Below, piece after piece: positions 42,285 to 51,726 of a DNA stretch of 64,000 bases. Origin of the DNA: Vibrio orientalis CIP 102891 = ATCC 33934 (GTDB lineage Bacteria; Pseudomonadota; Gammaproteobacteria; Enterobacterales; Vibrionaceae); contig NZ_ACZV01000005.1 in NCBI RefSeq assembly GCF_000176235.1, positions 868,001 to 932,000 on the forward strand, written 5' to 3'. The stretch's first letter is position 1; each line of letters begins with the position of its first letter. Under the pieces are notes generated by a model that was not told the origin of the DNA, searched no databases, and worked only from the letters and a program-made list of their open reading frames with translations. Made by a program: the position numbers and the translations under genes.

Positions 42285-44876
42285 ATGAGTAATAACACTT
42301 TATACCGAAAAGCGCTGCCGGGAACCGACCTTGATTATTTCGATGCCCGCGAAGCTGTCAATGCACTATCAGACGGTGCTTATGAAAAGCTGCCTTATAC
42401 CTCCCGCGTATTAGCCGAACAGTTGGTTCGACGTTGTGAGCCGGACAAACTTAATCAAAGCTTAGAACAGCTCATCTATCGTAAGCGAGACCTTGATTTT
42501 CCTTGGTATCCTGCGCGAGTGGTGTGTCATGACATACTCGGCCAGACGGCACTTGTCGATCTCGCAGGGTTAAGAGACGCGATTGCAGAACAGGGCGGGG
42601 ATCCTGCTAAAGTTAATCCTGTAGTCGAAACGCAACTCATCGTTGATCATTCACTAGCAGTTGAGCATGGCGGGTACGATCCTGACGCGTTTGAAAAAAA
42701 CCGCGCGATTGAAGAGCGTCGTAATGAAGACAGATTTCATTTTATCGAGTGGTGTAAAACGGCATTTGAAAATGTCAGCGTGATCCCTGCTGGTAATGGC
42801 ATCATGCACCAAATCAACTTAGAGAAAATGTCGCCAGTTGTTCAAACGAAACAGGGTATTGCGTATCCAGACACTTGTGTGGGTACTGATAGCCATACCC
42901 CCCATGTTGATGCGTTAGGGGTGATAGCGATCGGGGTTGGAGGGTTAGAGGCTGAAACGGTGATGCTAGGTCGCCCTTCGATGATGAGACTGCCAGATAT
43001 TGTTGGTGTCAAACTGACGGGTAAGCGCCAGCCGGGCATTACTGCTACGGATATTGTTTTGGCTATTACGGAGTTTCTTCGCAATGAACGCGTGGTTTCC
43101 TCATACCTTGAATTCTTTGGTGAGGGAGCGAAAGATTTGACCATTGGCGATCGAGCAACAATATCCAATATGACGCCAGAATACGGTGCCACAGCGGGTA
43201 TGTTCTATATCGATGAGCAGACGATCAATTACCTTAAGCTGACTGGTCGTGATGAAGAGCAGGTTGCATTGGTAGAACAGTACGCCAAGCAAACAGGCTT
43301 GTGGGCTGACGCTCTGGACACTGCCCAGTATGAGCGTGTACTTGAGTTTGATCTGTCTAGGGTGACTCGTAATATGGCGGGGCCGTCAAATCCTCATCGC
43401 CGACTTCCTACTTCTGAGCTTGTCGAACGTGGAATTGCAGGTGCTACTGAGGAAGAGCAAACCTCACAACAATTGCCTGATGGTGCAGTGATTATTGCGG
43501 CGATTACGTCATGTACAAATACCAGTAACCCGCGCAATGTCGTAGCCGCAGGTTTAGTGGCGAAGAAAGCCAATGAGTTAGGTCTTGTGCGAAAACCTTG
43601 GGTTAAGTCCTCGTTCGCACCGGGCTCAAAAGTTGCCAAGCTTTACTTGGAAGATTCCGGGCTGTTACCAGAATTGGAAAAACTTGGCTTTGGCATCGTT
43701 GCTTACGCTTGTACCACATGTAATGGCATGAGTGGTGCACTTGATCCTGAGATTCAGCAAGAGATCATCGATCGTGATGTGTATACCACGGCAGTGTTAT
43801 CTGGAAATCGCAATTTTGACGGACGAATTCATCCTTATGCGAAGCAGGCGTTTCTTGCCTCTCCTCCGCTCGTGGTTGCTTATGCACTAGCAGGAACGAT
43901 GCGTTTTGATATTGAGCGAGATTCGTTAGGCAGTGACCAAAACGGCAATCCAATTTACCTCAATGATCTATGGCCGAGCGACGAAGAAATTGATGCTGTA
44001 GTAGGTAAGCACGTCAAACCTGAACAGTTTAAACAGGTGTATATCCAGATGTTTAAATTGGATGACGGTGAACGCAATAGTAATCCTTTATACGACTGGC
44101 GACCAAAGAGCACTTATATTCGCAGGCCGCCATATTGGGAAGGCGCGCTAGCAGGAGAGCGTAATCTGGCAGGAATGCGTCCTTTAGCGGTGTTAGGGGA
44201 TAACATCACGACTGACCATTTATCGCCCTCTAACGCTATTTTAGCCAGCAGTGCCGCTGGGGAATACCTTACTTCCATGGACGTGCCGGAGGAAGATTTT
44301 AACTCATACGCTACCCACCGAGGCGACCACTTAACAGCGCAGCGAGCAACTTTTGCTAACCCTAAATTATTTAATGAAATGGTCTTAGAAGATGGCGAGG
44401 TTGTTCAAGGTTCACTCGCGAGAATCGAGCCTGAAGGTAAGGTGACGCGCATGTGGGAAGCGATTGAAACTTATATGCAGCGTAAGCAACCACTGATCAT
44501 TGTCGCTGGTGCGGATTATGGCCAAGGTTCATCACGTGATTGGGCAGCAAAAGGTGTTCGATTGGCTGGTGTTGAAGCCATCGCAGCAGAAGGTTTTGAG
44601 CGTATTCACAGAACGAACCTTGTTGGTATGGGCGTTTTGCCACTGCAGTTCAAGACTGGCACTGACCGCAAGACTCTCCAGTTAGATGGTAGCGAGCTAT
44701 ATGATGTTATCGGTGAAATTACACCTGGGGCGGACTTAGCGCTGGTGGTGACCCGAGCCAACGGGGAAAAAGTCGATGTCCCAGTAACGTGTCGCTTAGA
44801 TACTGAGGACGAAGTGAATGTTTATAAAGCAGGTGGCGTATTACAGCGCTTTGCTCAAGATTTCTTGGCACAATAG
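42285..44876 (+). CDS. acnD: Fe/S-dependent 2-methylisocitrate dehydratase AcnD
   Basis: An 863-residue aconitase-family enzyme that dehydrates 2-methylcitrate to a methylaconitate isomer; it needs PrpF. Motifs: cluster ligands in SCTNTSNP and CTTCNGMSG, VGTDSHTPHVDALG, and the C-terminal swivel domain with GADYGQGSSRDWAAKG. I chose the ATG at 42285 (MSNNTLYRK) with GGAAG upstream. Length agrees with AcnD (about 865). Pairing with prpF is diagnostic for AcnD over AcnA. Confidence 0.95.
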   Translation: MSNNTLYRKALPGTDLDYFDAREAVNALSDGAYEKLPYTSRVLAEQLVRRCEPDKLNQSLEQLIYRKRDLDFPWYPARVVCHDILGQTALVDLAGLRDAIAEQGGDPAKVNPVVETQLIVDHSLAVEHGGYDPDAFEKNRAIEERRNEDRFHFIEWCKTAFENVSVIPAGNGIMHQINLEKMSPVVQTKQGIAYPDTCVGTDSHTPHVDALGVIAIGVGGLEAETVMLGRPSMMRLPDIVGVKLTGKRQPGITATDIVLAITEFLRNERVVSSYLEFFGEGAKDLTIGDRATISNMTPEYGATAGMFYIDEQTINYLKLTGRDEEQVALVEQYAKQTGLWADALDTAQYERVLEFDLSRVTRNMAGPSNPHRRLPTSELVERGIAGATEEEQTSQQLPDGAVIIAAITSCTNTSNPRNVVAAGLVAKKANELGLVRKPWVKSSFAPGSKVAKLYLEDSGLLPELEKLGFGIVAYACTTCNGMSGALDPEIQQEIIDRDVYTTAVLSGNRNFDGRIHPYAKQAFLASPPLVVAYALAGTMRFDIERDSLGSDQNGNPIYLNDLWPSDEEIDAVVGKHVKPEQFKQVYIQMFKLDDGERNSNPLYDWRPKSTYIRRPPYWEGALAGERNLAGMRPLAVLGDNITTDHLSPSNAILASSAAGEYLTSMDVPEEDFNSYATHRGDHLTAQRATFANPKLFNEMVLEDGEVVQGSLARIEPEGKVTRMWEAIETYMQRKQPLIIVAGADYGQGSSRDWAAKGVRLAGVEAIAAEGFERIHRTNLVGMGVLPLQFKTGTDRKTLQLDGSELYDVIGEITPGADLALVVTRANGEKVDVPVTCRLDTEDEVNVYKAGGVLQRFAQDFLAQ

Positions 44877-44889
44877 GTAGGAGAGAATC

Positions 44890-46068
44890 ATGGCATCAAG
44901 TCAAATCAAAGTTCCCGCTACCTATATGCGTGGAGGCACCAGTAAAGGCGTCTTTTTTAATCTAGAAGATCTCCCAACAGAGGCGCAAATTCCGGGGCAG
45001 GCAAGGGATAACTTACTACTTCGTGTCATTGGCAGTCCTGACCCTTATAGCAAGCAAATCGATGGCATGGGCGGGGCAACGTCAAGTACCAGTAAAACAG
45101 TGATTGTTTCGAGAAGTACTCGATCTGATCACGATGTGGACTATCTGTTTGGGCAAGTAGCCATTGATAAACCATTTGTTGATTGGAGTGGCAATTGTGG
45201 CAACTTATCTGCAGCTGTTGGCCCTTTTGCCATTCATGCGGGCTTAATCGATCAACAACGTATTCCGCATACAGGTACCGTGGAGGTGCGAGTATGGCAG
45301 GCAAATATCGCCAAGAGTATTGTTGTTCATGTTCCTATTGTTGATGGCTGCGTTCAAGAAACAGGGTTGTTTGAACTTGATGGCGTCACTTTTCCTGCTG
45401 CAGAAATACAAGTCGATTTTATGTCTCCCGGGTCAAGTGAAGGCAGTATGTTCCCGACAGGAAACGAAGTTGATACTTTGGAAGTTCCTAGCGTAGGAAC
45501 CTTCAATGCCACCCTGATTAATGCAGGGATACCGACCATCTTTATTGAGGCAGACGCATTAGACTATCAAGGTACAGAGCTACAAGAGGCGATCAACAAT
45601 GACCAAGTTGCTTTAGACCGCTTTGAATCCATTCGAGCGTATGGCGCATTAAAAATGGGCCTTATTGACAGCTTAGAGCAAGCGAGCAGCCGACAGCACA
45701 CTCCAAAGATTGCGTTTGTCTCAAAGCCCAAAAGCTATGTCTCGTCGAGTGGCAAACAAATTGACAAACAGCAGGTTGATCTTCTTGTTCGAGCCTTATC
45801 AATGGGGAAGTTGCACCATGCGATGATGGGAACCGCGGCAGTCGCTATTGCTGTAGCTGCGTGTATTCCCGGCACTTTAGTCAATATTGCTTGCGGTGGA
45901 GGTGAACGGGAGTCGGTTACCTTTGGGCATCCGTCGGGCACACTAAAAGTCGGTGCCAAAGCGCTAAAACTCGCCGACGCCTGGAGTGCAGAAAAAGCAT
46001 CAATGAGCCGAAGTGCTCGCATCTTGATGGAGGGCTTTGTGCGTGTACCCTCCGATATCTTTGAGTAA
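44890..46068 (+). CDS. prpF: 2-methylaconitate cis-trans isomerase PrpF
   Basis: A 392-residue protein of the PrpF family (YMRGGTSKGVFF near the N-terminus; GGATSSTSKTVIVS; DWSGNCGNLSAAVGPFAI with the conserved catalytic cysteine; HPSGTLKVGAK). It isomerises the product of AcnD so that aconitase B or AcnD can complete the dehydration/hydration to 2-methylisocitrate. It is placed 13 bases after acnD, with TAGGAGAG as ribosome site. Confidence 0.94.
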   Translation: MASSQIKVPATYMRGGTSKGVFFNLEDLPTEAQIPGQARDNLLLRVIGSPDPYSKQIDGMGGATSSTSKTVIVSRSTRSDHDVDYLFGQVAIDKPFVDWSGNCGNLSAAVGPFAIHAGLIDQQRIPHTGTVEVRVWQANIAKSIVVHVPIVDGCVQETGLFELDGVTFPAAEIQVDFMSPGSSEGSMFPTGNEVDTLEVPSVGTFNATLINAGIPTIFIEADALDYQGTELQEAINNDQVALDRFESIRAYGALKMGLIDSLEQASSRQHTPKIAFVSKPKSYVSSSGKQIDKQQVDLLVRALSMGKLHHAMMGTAAVAIAVAACIPGTLVNIACGGGERESVTFGHPSGTLKVGAKALKLADAWSAEKASMSRSARILMEGFVRVPSDIFE

Positions 46069-46133
46069 TTGGCTCCACGTCAGTTACAAACGACATAAAT
46101 AAAGCAATGTCAGGACATACTGGAGGAAGCAAT

Positions 46134-48011
46134 ATGTCTGCATATCAGAAAGAATATCAATGGGCACTCAATGAACCGGAATCATTTTGGGCTGAACAAG
46201 CGAATAATATCGATTGGTTTAAAACACCGGAAACTATATTGGCCAATGATGAGCATGGTATCGAACGATGGTTTCCAGACGGTGTCCTTAACACCTCATG
46301 GCTAGCGCTTGATTACCACTGTGAACAGGGTAGAGGCGATAGTGTTGCCTTAATCTATGACTCGCCAGTGACCGAAATAAAACAGCAATACACCTATTGT
46401 GAACTGCGGGACAAAGTTGCAAAGATTGCTGGCATGCTTGCGCTCCAAGGCGTAACGAAGGGTGACCGTGTCGTTATCTATATGCCGATGATACCGGAAG
46501 CTGCAATGGCGATGTTGGCATGTGCCCGACTTGGCGCCATTCATTCGGTGGTCTTTGGCGGTTTTGCTGCGAACGAGCTTGCTGTCCGTCTTGAAGATGC
46601 CGAGCCGAAAGTGGTTATGACGGCCTCGTGCGGTATAGAAGTAAACAAAATTATTCCATATAAACCGCTGGTGGATAAAGCGATTATGGATAGCCGCTGG
46701 AAACCAGAAAGTGTCTTGGTCCTACAAAGGCCGCAGTGTGAAGCCGAGCTAAACAACGAGCGAGATGTGGATTGGTCGGCGGCTTATAATAGTGCACTTC
46801 CTCATGCTTGTGTGCCCGTTTTAGCGACCGATCCACTTTATATCTTGTATACCTCTGGCACCACAGGGAAGCCAAAAGGGGTAGTGCGCGATAATGGCGG
46901 GCATGCGGTTGCAATGAAGTACTCGATGACTTCAATCTACAACATTCCTCAAGATGGGGTGTTTTGGGCGGCATCAGATGTTGGCTGGGTTGTCGGCCAC
47001 TCTTACATTGTCTACGCGCCATTGATTCACGGTTGTACTACCGTTTTGTTTGAAGGCAAACCAGTGCGTACTCCCGATCCGGGCGCATTCTGGCGAGTGT
47101 GTGAAGAGCATAAGGTTGATGTGTTGTTCTCAGCGCCAACGGCATTTCGCGCGATTAAGAAAGAAGATCCAGAAGGTAACTACATCAAGCAGTTTGACCT
47201 ATCGAGACTTCAAACGATCTTTATGGCCGGTGAGCGTCTTGACCCACCAACTCTGGAGTGGGTCGAAAGCAAAGCGGATAAGCCTGTGATTGACCATTGG
47301 TGGCAAACCGAGACGGGTTGGGCGATCGCAAGCAATGTGACCGGTATTGAAATGATGCCTGTAAAAGCAGGCTCGGCAACCAAACCAGTCCCGGGTTATC
47401 AGGTTGAGATCCTCAACGAACTGGGTGAATCAGCAGTCGCCAATCAGCAAGGTTTTGTTGCGTTGAAGCGTCCATTACCACCTAGTTGTTTGCCCACGGT
47501 ATGGCGTAACCATGACCGCTTCGAGTCCGGATATTTAAGCCAGTTCCCTGGTTATTATGTCTCAGGCGATGGAGGTTACTTAGACGAAGACGGATATCTG
47601 TTCATCATGGGCCGTATTGATGACGTGATTAATGTTGCCGGGCATCGCCTATCGACTGGTGAAATGGAAGAGATTGTTGGCGGCCACCCAGCCATTGCTG
47701 AGTGTGCGGTAGTCGGTGTGCATGATGAACTGAAAGGTCAAATGCCTCTTGGACTTGTGGTACTAAAGGATGGCGTGAAAGTAGACGATGTTCAACTGGA
47801 AGGAGAGCTAGTTGGTAAGGTTCGTGATGAAATCGGTGCAGTAGCCTGCTTTAAGCACGCGTTGGTGGTAGAGCGTCTACCAAAGACCCGCTCAGGTAAG
47901 ATATTACGTCGTACTATTCGCCAAATTGCCGATGGTGAACAATACACTGTACCATCAACGATTGATGATCCGAGCAGCCTAGATGAAATCGAGCGAGTGC
48001 TTAAAGCATAA
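46134..48011 (+). CDS. prpE: Propionyl-CoA synthetase PrpE
   Basis: A 625-residue AMP-forming acyl-CoA synthetase that activates propionate. Motifs: YTSGTTGKPKGVVRDNGGHA (P-loop), the WWQTETGW signature, SGDGGYLDEDGYLFIMGRIDD, and the C-terminal LPKTRSGKILRR lysine, the residue that is acetylated to control this enzyme class. I chose the ATG at 46134, preceded by TGGAGGAAG. It closes the operon and is followed by a strong terminator. Confidence 0.94.
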   Translation: MSAYQKEYQWALNEPESFWAEQANNIDWFKTPETILANDEHGIERWFPDGVLNTSWLALDYHCEQGRGDSVALIYDSPVTEIKQQYTYCELRDKVAKIAGMLALQGVTKGDRVVIYMPMIPEAAMAMLACARLGAIHSVVFGGFAANELAVRLEDAEPKVVMTASCGIEVNKIIPYKPLVDKAIMDSRWKPESVLVLQRPQCEAELNNERDVDWSAAYNSALPHACVPVLATDPLYILYTSGTTGKPKGVVRDNGGHAVAMKYSMTSIYNIPQDGVFWAASDVGWVVGHSYIVYAPLIHGCTTVLFEGKPVRTPDPGAFWRVCEEHKVDVLFSAPTAFRAIKKEDPEGNYIKQFDLSRLQTIFMAGERLDPPTLEWVESKADKPVIDHWWQTETGWAIASNVTGIEMMPVKAGSATKPVPGYQVEILNELGESAVANQQGFVALKRPLPPSCLPTVWRNHDRFESGYLSQFPGYYVSGDGGYLDEDGYLFIMGRIDDVINVAGHRLSTGEMEEIVGGHPAIAECAVVGVHDELKGQMPLGLVVLKDGVKVDDVQLEGELVGKVRDEIGAVACFKHALVVERLPKTRSGKILRRTIRQIADGEQYTVPSTIDDPSSLDEIERVLKA

Positions 48012-48030
48012 GTTTCGGAAATATAAAGTG

Positions 48031-48057
48031 AAGCCCCTAATTGAAGGGGCTTTTTTA
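48031..48057 (+). terminator. Terminator of the prp operon
   Basis: AAGCCCC-TAATTGAA-GGGGCTT followed by a run of T (TTTTTTATT), 19 bases after prpE. Confidence 0.92.
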
Positions 48058-48115
48058 TTGATATATTTTAATTAAACAGCCAAACTATGACTTTATTCGT
48101 TACGCGAAAATATTT

Positions 48116-48595
48116 ATGCAGAAAGTCGCTATTCGTGCGGCGTCGATGAAAGATTTAGAGCAGCTTAATGAGCAAATGTTTGAGTTGCATGATGAACATC
48201 ACCGTCAATGCCCGGAACACTTTAAAAGTGCACAAGAAATCGAACAAGAGAAAAGCATCGCCCGTTACATTGATGATCCCGAGTGCATTGTTTTGGTTGC
48301 ATGCGAAGCGGAGTCAGTCGTTGGCTTTATATCCGGACATTTCTGTGAGCTTGTATCGACAGTCAGCCAACCTGTACAAATGGGCAGTATCGATGAGCTT
48401 TATGTCAAGCCGGCTAGTCGAGGAAACGGCATTGCCAAGCGCCTATGCGGTGAGCTTGAATCTCGATTTGAAGAATATGGCGTCAAACAGATCTTCGTCG
48501 AAGTATGGGAGTTTAACCAACTTGCTATTGAATTCTATAACCACTCTGGCTTTAACCACCATATCCATTGGATGCGTAAAGCAGTTACCTCTTAA
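48116..48595 (+). CDS. GNAT-family N-acetyltransferase
   Basis: A 159-residue acetyltransferase. The acetyl-CoA-binding motif A is visible as IDELYVKPASRGNGIAKRLCGELE, with VEVWEFNQLAIEFYNHSGF as the C-terminal motif B. The acceptor substrate is not predictable. No good ribosome site precedes the ATG at 48116. It ends 3 bases before the NUDIX-PAP2 gene and may be co-transcribed. Confidence 0.85.
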   Translation: MQKVAIRAASMKDLEQLNEQMFELHDEHHRQCPEHFKSAQEIEQEKSIARYIDDPECIVLVACEAESVVGFISGHFCELVSTVSQPVQMGSIDELYVKPASRGNGIAKRLCGELESRFEEYGVKQIFVEVWEFNQLAIEFYNHSGFNHHIHWMRKAVTS

Positions 48596-48598
48596 ATC

Positions 48599-50035
48599 AT
48601 GGACATTATGACTCTGACACGAAATCTGTTTTTATTCCTTATCGGCTTGTTCTTAATCGCGTCTCCATCTATTGCATCAACCAATGAAGCATCAAATCTA
48701 AAAGGAGCGGTTTGTGTCATCCGTTCCGGTGAGAAGGTGGTTATGGTCAATGAAATATTGACCAAGAAGCTTGCTCTGCCCGCAGGCACCATCCTTCAAG
48801 GCGAAGACCCAGCAGTTGCTGCGCAGCGTGAAACTTGGGAAGAAACAGGGCTGGTGGTCTCTATTGTTGGTGAACTCGGACGCACCGACGAAGCGATCAT
48901 TTATGATTGTGTCTCTGACTCGGATATTGTTGCTTTTCAGTTTAATAATCACTTCGATGGTAATGAATTGCCAGTTTGGTTTGCACCTCATTATGGTGTA
49001 GAGATTGCCTCTGCAATGCTTATTGACCCTGGGGTCGTACCACCAGAAGCCTACCGTTTCCCAGAACAGCTAGAGTGGCTTATCGATAGTTTGCCAAATG
49101 CGACGGATCAGAGTGTTATCTATGTCGGCAATCTTGTTGAAGCGGCGCCTGCAATCAACAAGATTGAGCTTGATTGGATGGTAGAGATTCAAAATGCTGT
49201 CCATCGTCTTCCAAGTGATATGAGTTTTTCTATTGAGCAGTTGATCTTTTCGGGCGGGTTTTTGGCTAACCCACTCGTGTTACTGGTCGTATTGCCGTTG
49301 CTTTACTGGAAGTTTGGCAAACAGTTTGCGTATAAAGCATTCTTCGCTGTTACTGTGACATCCTTGCTTGCGTTAGTGGCTCAGCAAGGTTTCGCACACC
49401 CAAGACCACATGTTTATATTCCTGCAGTCGAGCTGACACAGAGTTATGGTTACAGCTTACCTAGTTTGTCGGTGGCGATTTGGCTTTGTGTCGGAACGTT
49501 AGTGTTAAATGCGACTAATCGACTTTCTATCAATCAATGGTCTGTGGCGTTAGTTCTCATTGTTGCTTGGATGAGCTTCTCAAGATTTTACAGTGGTGCC
49601 GCGTTCTTGTTAGACAGTATAAGCGGTGCTCTCTTAGGAGGGTTGTGCGCATGGCATATGATTCGTTTGGATGCGAAACGCGATGTTGACTTAGTGCAGT
49701 TGTTATCGTCTAAATCGGTCTGGTTATCTTTAGTTGTTTTGTGCGCGGTATTGACATTTTTCTGGCCAATTCCTGCGTTTACTTATTGGTTAGCTATCAC
49801 GATAACGGTGAGTGCTTTGGTCGCGACATTGAGGCTCGACCAAAGTAAAGCTTCAGGGCTGGCGATTGCTATCGCTGCTCTGTTAACCATAGGCTTAGAT
49901 TTAGCTTTGGACAATTGGGTAGTCACACTATCACACAGCGGTTTGCTGTCTCTAATTGCAGAAACTGTCCGCTATCCGATTATGATCTTGTTGTTTGTGA
50001 TGATTATTCGAATCAATAGTAAGTTTCGGCGTTAA
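48599..50035 (+). CDS. NUDIX hydrolase fused to a degenerate PAP2 membrane domain
   Basis: A 478-residue protein. A signal-anchor (about residues 7-26) leads into an extracytoplasmic NUDIX domain with a complete Nudix box (63-85: G-x5-E-x7-RE-T-x-EE-x-GL). Six or more membrane helices follow (about 222-475) and correspond to PAP2. The PAP2 catalytic motifs are altered: the HPRP segment (267-270) lacks the usual Lys, PSGH is PSLS (288-291), and the third motif is SRFYSGAAFLLD (328-339) with Ala where His is expected. NUDIX activity on a nucleotide-sugar or other pyrophosphate outside the cytoplasm is plausible, while the PAP2 part is probably not a phosphatase. Confidence 0.8.
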   Translation: MDIMTLTRNLFLFLIGLFLIASPSIASTNEASNLKGAVCVIRSGEKVVMVNEILTKKLALPAGTILQGEDPAVAAQRETWEETGLVVSIVGELGRTDEAIIYDCVSDSDIVAFQFNNHFDGNELPVWFAPHYGVEIASAMLIDPGVVPPEAYRFPEQLEWLIDSLPNATDQSVIYVGNLVEAAPAINKIELDWMVEIQNAVHRLPSDMSFSIEQLIFSGGFLANPLVLLVVLPLLYWKFGKQFAYKAFFAVTVTSLLALVAQQGFAHPRPHVYIPAVELTQSYGYSLPSLSVAIWLCVGTLVLNATNRLSINQWSVALVLIVAWMSFSRFYSGAAFLLDSISGALLGGLCAWHMIRLDAKRDVDLVQLLSSKSVWLSLVVLCAVLTFFWPIPAFTYWLAITITVSALVATLRLDQSKASGLAIAIAALLTIGLDLALDNWVVTLSHSGLLSLIAETVRYPIMILLFVMIIRINSKFRR

Positions 50036-50050
50036 TTGGTCTTAATTAAG

Positions 50051-50077
50051 AAAAGGCAGCGTACGGCTGCCTTTTTC
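50051..50077. terminator. Bidirectional terminator
   Basis: AAAAGGCAGC and GCTGCCTTTTT form a stem around a 5-base loop, with T-runs on both strands, between the convergent NUDIX-PAP2 and YidA-like genes (stops at 50035 and 50080). Confidence 0.88.
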
Positions 50078-50079
50078 TT

Positions 50080-50889
50080 TTACTGATTGAGAACGTATTT
50101 CTCAATAACCTTCGCTACGCCATCATCATTGTTACTCGCCGTAATGATATCTGCGATGTGTTTGGTTTGTTCCATTGCATTCTCCATAGCGACGCCTAAA
50201 CCCGCATATTCAATCATATGGTGGTCGTTTTCCGCGTCGCCCATGCAAATCACGCTTTCTGCACTGATACCCATGTGGTCAGCAATCGCTTTGACGCCAA
50301 CCCCTTTATTACTTTCTCCATTTAAAAACTCTAGGAAGATTGGAGCGCTCTGAACTACGGTGAATTCATCACGGTACTGAGCTGGGAGAGTTTGACTAAT
50401 ACGAGTCAGCGTCGCTGGATCTGCAACAATCATCGCCTTGATAATTGGATGCTCATCTTCAAGCTCATTAAAGTCTTTAACGGTGACAGGGATTTGGTTG
50501 ATGTTTGCTTCGATGTCAGTGAATTCATTCAACTCAGGTGTGATTAGACCGAGTTCGGTACTGAAGGCGTGACAGTATGCCCCCATTTCTCGAGCAAGGA
50601 GTGCAATGCGCTTTGCATCTTGACCAGAAATTGTGGCGGAATGAATCAGTTTACCGCTGCCAATTTCTTTTACCATCGAGCCATTAAAATAAACAACGAA
50701 TTCATTGTCACCAGCGATGCTGAGCTCATCAATTTTGCCTTGCATACCATCGAGTGGGCGCCCAGAGGCCAGTACTACTTTAACGCCTTGCTTTCTTGCC
50801 TGAGCAATTGCCTGTTGAGTTCTTTGCGAAATGGTTTTTTCACTGGTTAGCAGGGTGCCATCCATATCCAGAGCGATCAGTTTGTACAT
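50080..50889 (-). CDS. yidA: Cof-type HAD phosphatase, YidA-like
   Basis: A 269-residue HAD enzyme with the catalytic DxD (Asp8, Asp10 in LIALDMDGTLL), the C2B cap, and the third and fourth motifs with NKGVGVKAIADHMGI and CMGDAENDHHMIEYAGLGVAM. It resembles E. coli YidA along its whole length and so probably removes phosphate from sugar phosphates and similar metabolites. Its promoter is in the 157-base divergent gap shared with queE. Confidence 0.9.
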   Translation of the reverse strand: MYKLIALDMDGTLLTSEKTISQRTQQAIAQARKQGVKVVLASGRPLDGMQGKIDELSIAGDNEFVVYFNGSMVKEIGSGKLIHSATISGQDAKRIALLAREMGAYCHAFSTELGLITPELNEFTDIEANINQIPVTVKDFNELEDEHPIIKAMIVADPATLTRISQTLPAQYRDEFTVVQSAPIFLEFLNGESNKGVGVKAIADHMGISAESVICMGDAENDHHMIEYAGLGVAMENAMEQTKHIADIITASNNDDGVAKVIEKYVLNQ

Positions 50890-51046
50890 CTCTTACCTAA
50901 AAAAGTTGAGTTAAAATTTGACAAAAGAGGGCAGCATAATCGCTTGAGTTAGATTGATCAATTTATGAATGGGTTGACCTAGCTTGCCCAACCCTTTAAT
51001 GTCTCGTTCCTGCAGAAATTAGTAGATGAGTTAGGCTGAGTTCAAA

Positions 51047-51715
51047 TTGTACAAAATTAACGAAATGTTCGAGACCATTCAGGGCGAAGGCGTGTTTACT
51101 GGCGTTCCTTCTGTGTTTGTTCGTTTGCAAGAGTGCCCAGTGGGTTGCGCATGGTGTGATACAAAACAAACGTGGGATGCGACTCCGACAGATGAACGCC
51201 CATTAAATGAAATTCTCGCTAAAACGGAAGACTCACCGACTTGGTGTGGTGTCAGCGCGGAAGATATTGTTAATGAGTACAAGAAGCAAGGCTACACTGC
51301 CAAGCATATTGTCATCACTGGCGGTGAACCTTGTATCTATGACTTACGACCTTTGACTCAAGCATTTGAAGAAAATGGTTGCCAATGTCAGATTGAAACT
51401 AGCGGTACGTTTGAAGTTAAAGCAACGACGAAGACCTGGGTGACAGTGTCACCAAAAGTGGCTATGAAAGGTAAATTGCCAGTAATTGATAGTGCGTTAT
51501 TGCGCGCTAATGAAATCAAGCACCCAGTCGCAACTCAGAAAGATATCGATCAGCTAGATGAACTGCTTGAGAGAGCGAAAGTTTCTGAACAGACGACAGT
51601 TGCTTTACAGCCAATCAGTCAAAAACCGCGTGCAACCCAGTTATGTATTGATGTTTGTGTTGCTCGTAATTGGCGTTTGTCGATTCAAACACACAAATAC
51701 CTCAGCATTGCATAA
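51047..51715 (+). CDS. queE: 7-carboxy-7-deazaguanine synthase QueE
   Basis: A 222-residue radical-SAM enzyme of the queuosine pathway that makes 7-carboxy-7-deazaguanine. The cluster-binding CxxxCxxC motif is Cys30, Cys34, Cys37 (CPVGCAWC), and the SAM-binding strand is ITGGEP. Translation appears to start at a TTG ([15 protein letters not shown]) with TGAG 7 bases upstream, as no ATG fits the family N-terminus. An upstream inverted repeat (GGGTTG/CAACCC, 50971-50994) may form a leader hairpin; no preQ1 riboswitch consensus was recognised. queC follows 11 bases later. Confidence 0.93.
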   Translation: MYKINEMFETIQGEGVFTGVPSVFVRLQECPVGCAWCDTKQTWDATPTDERPLNEILAKTEDSPTWCGVSAEDIVNEYKKQGYTAKHIVITGGEPCIYDLRPLTQAFEENGCQCQIETSGTFEVKATTKTWVTVSPKVAMKGKLPVIDSALLRANEIKHPVATQKDIDQLDELLERAKVSEQTTVALQPISQKPRATQLCIDVCVARNWRLSIQTHKYLSIA

Positions 51716-51726
51716 AGGAATTACAG

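Noticed and set aside
43394..43639. Minus-strand open frames inside acnD and other prp genes
   Set aside because: They lie fully inside genes with strong family motifs, have no ribosome sites and no recognisable products.
50920..51046. preQ1 riboswitch upstream of queE
   Set aside because: The leader has a modest hairpin but I could not find the conserved preQ1 pseudoknot sequence.
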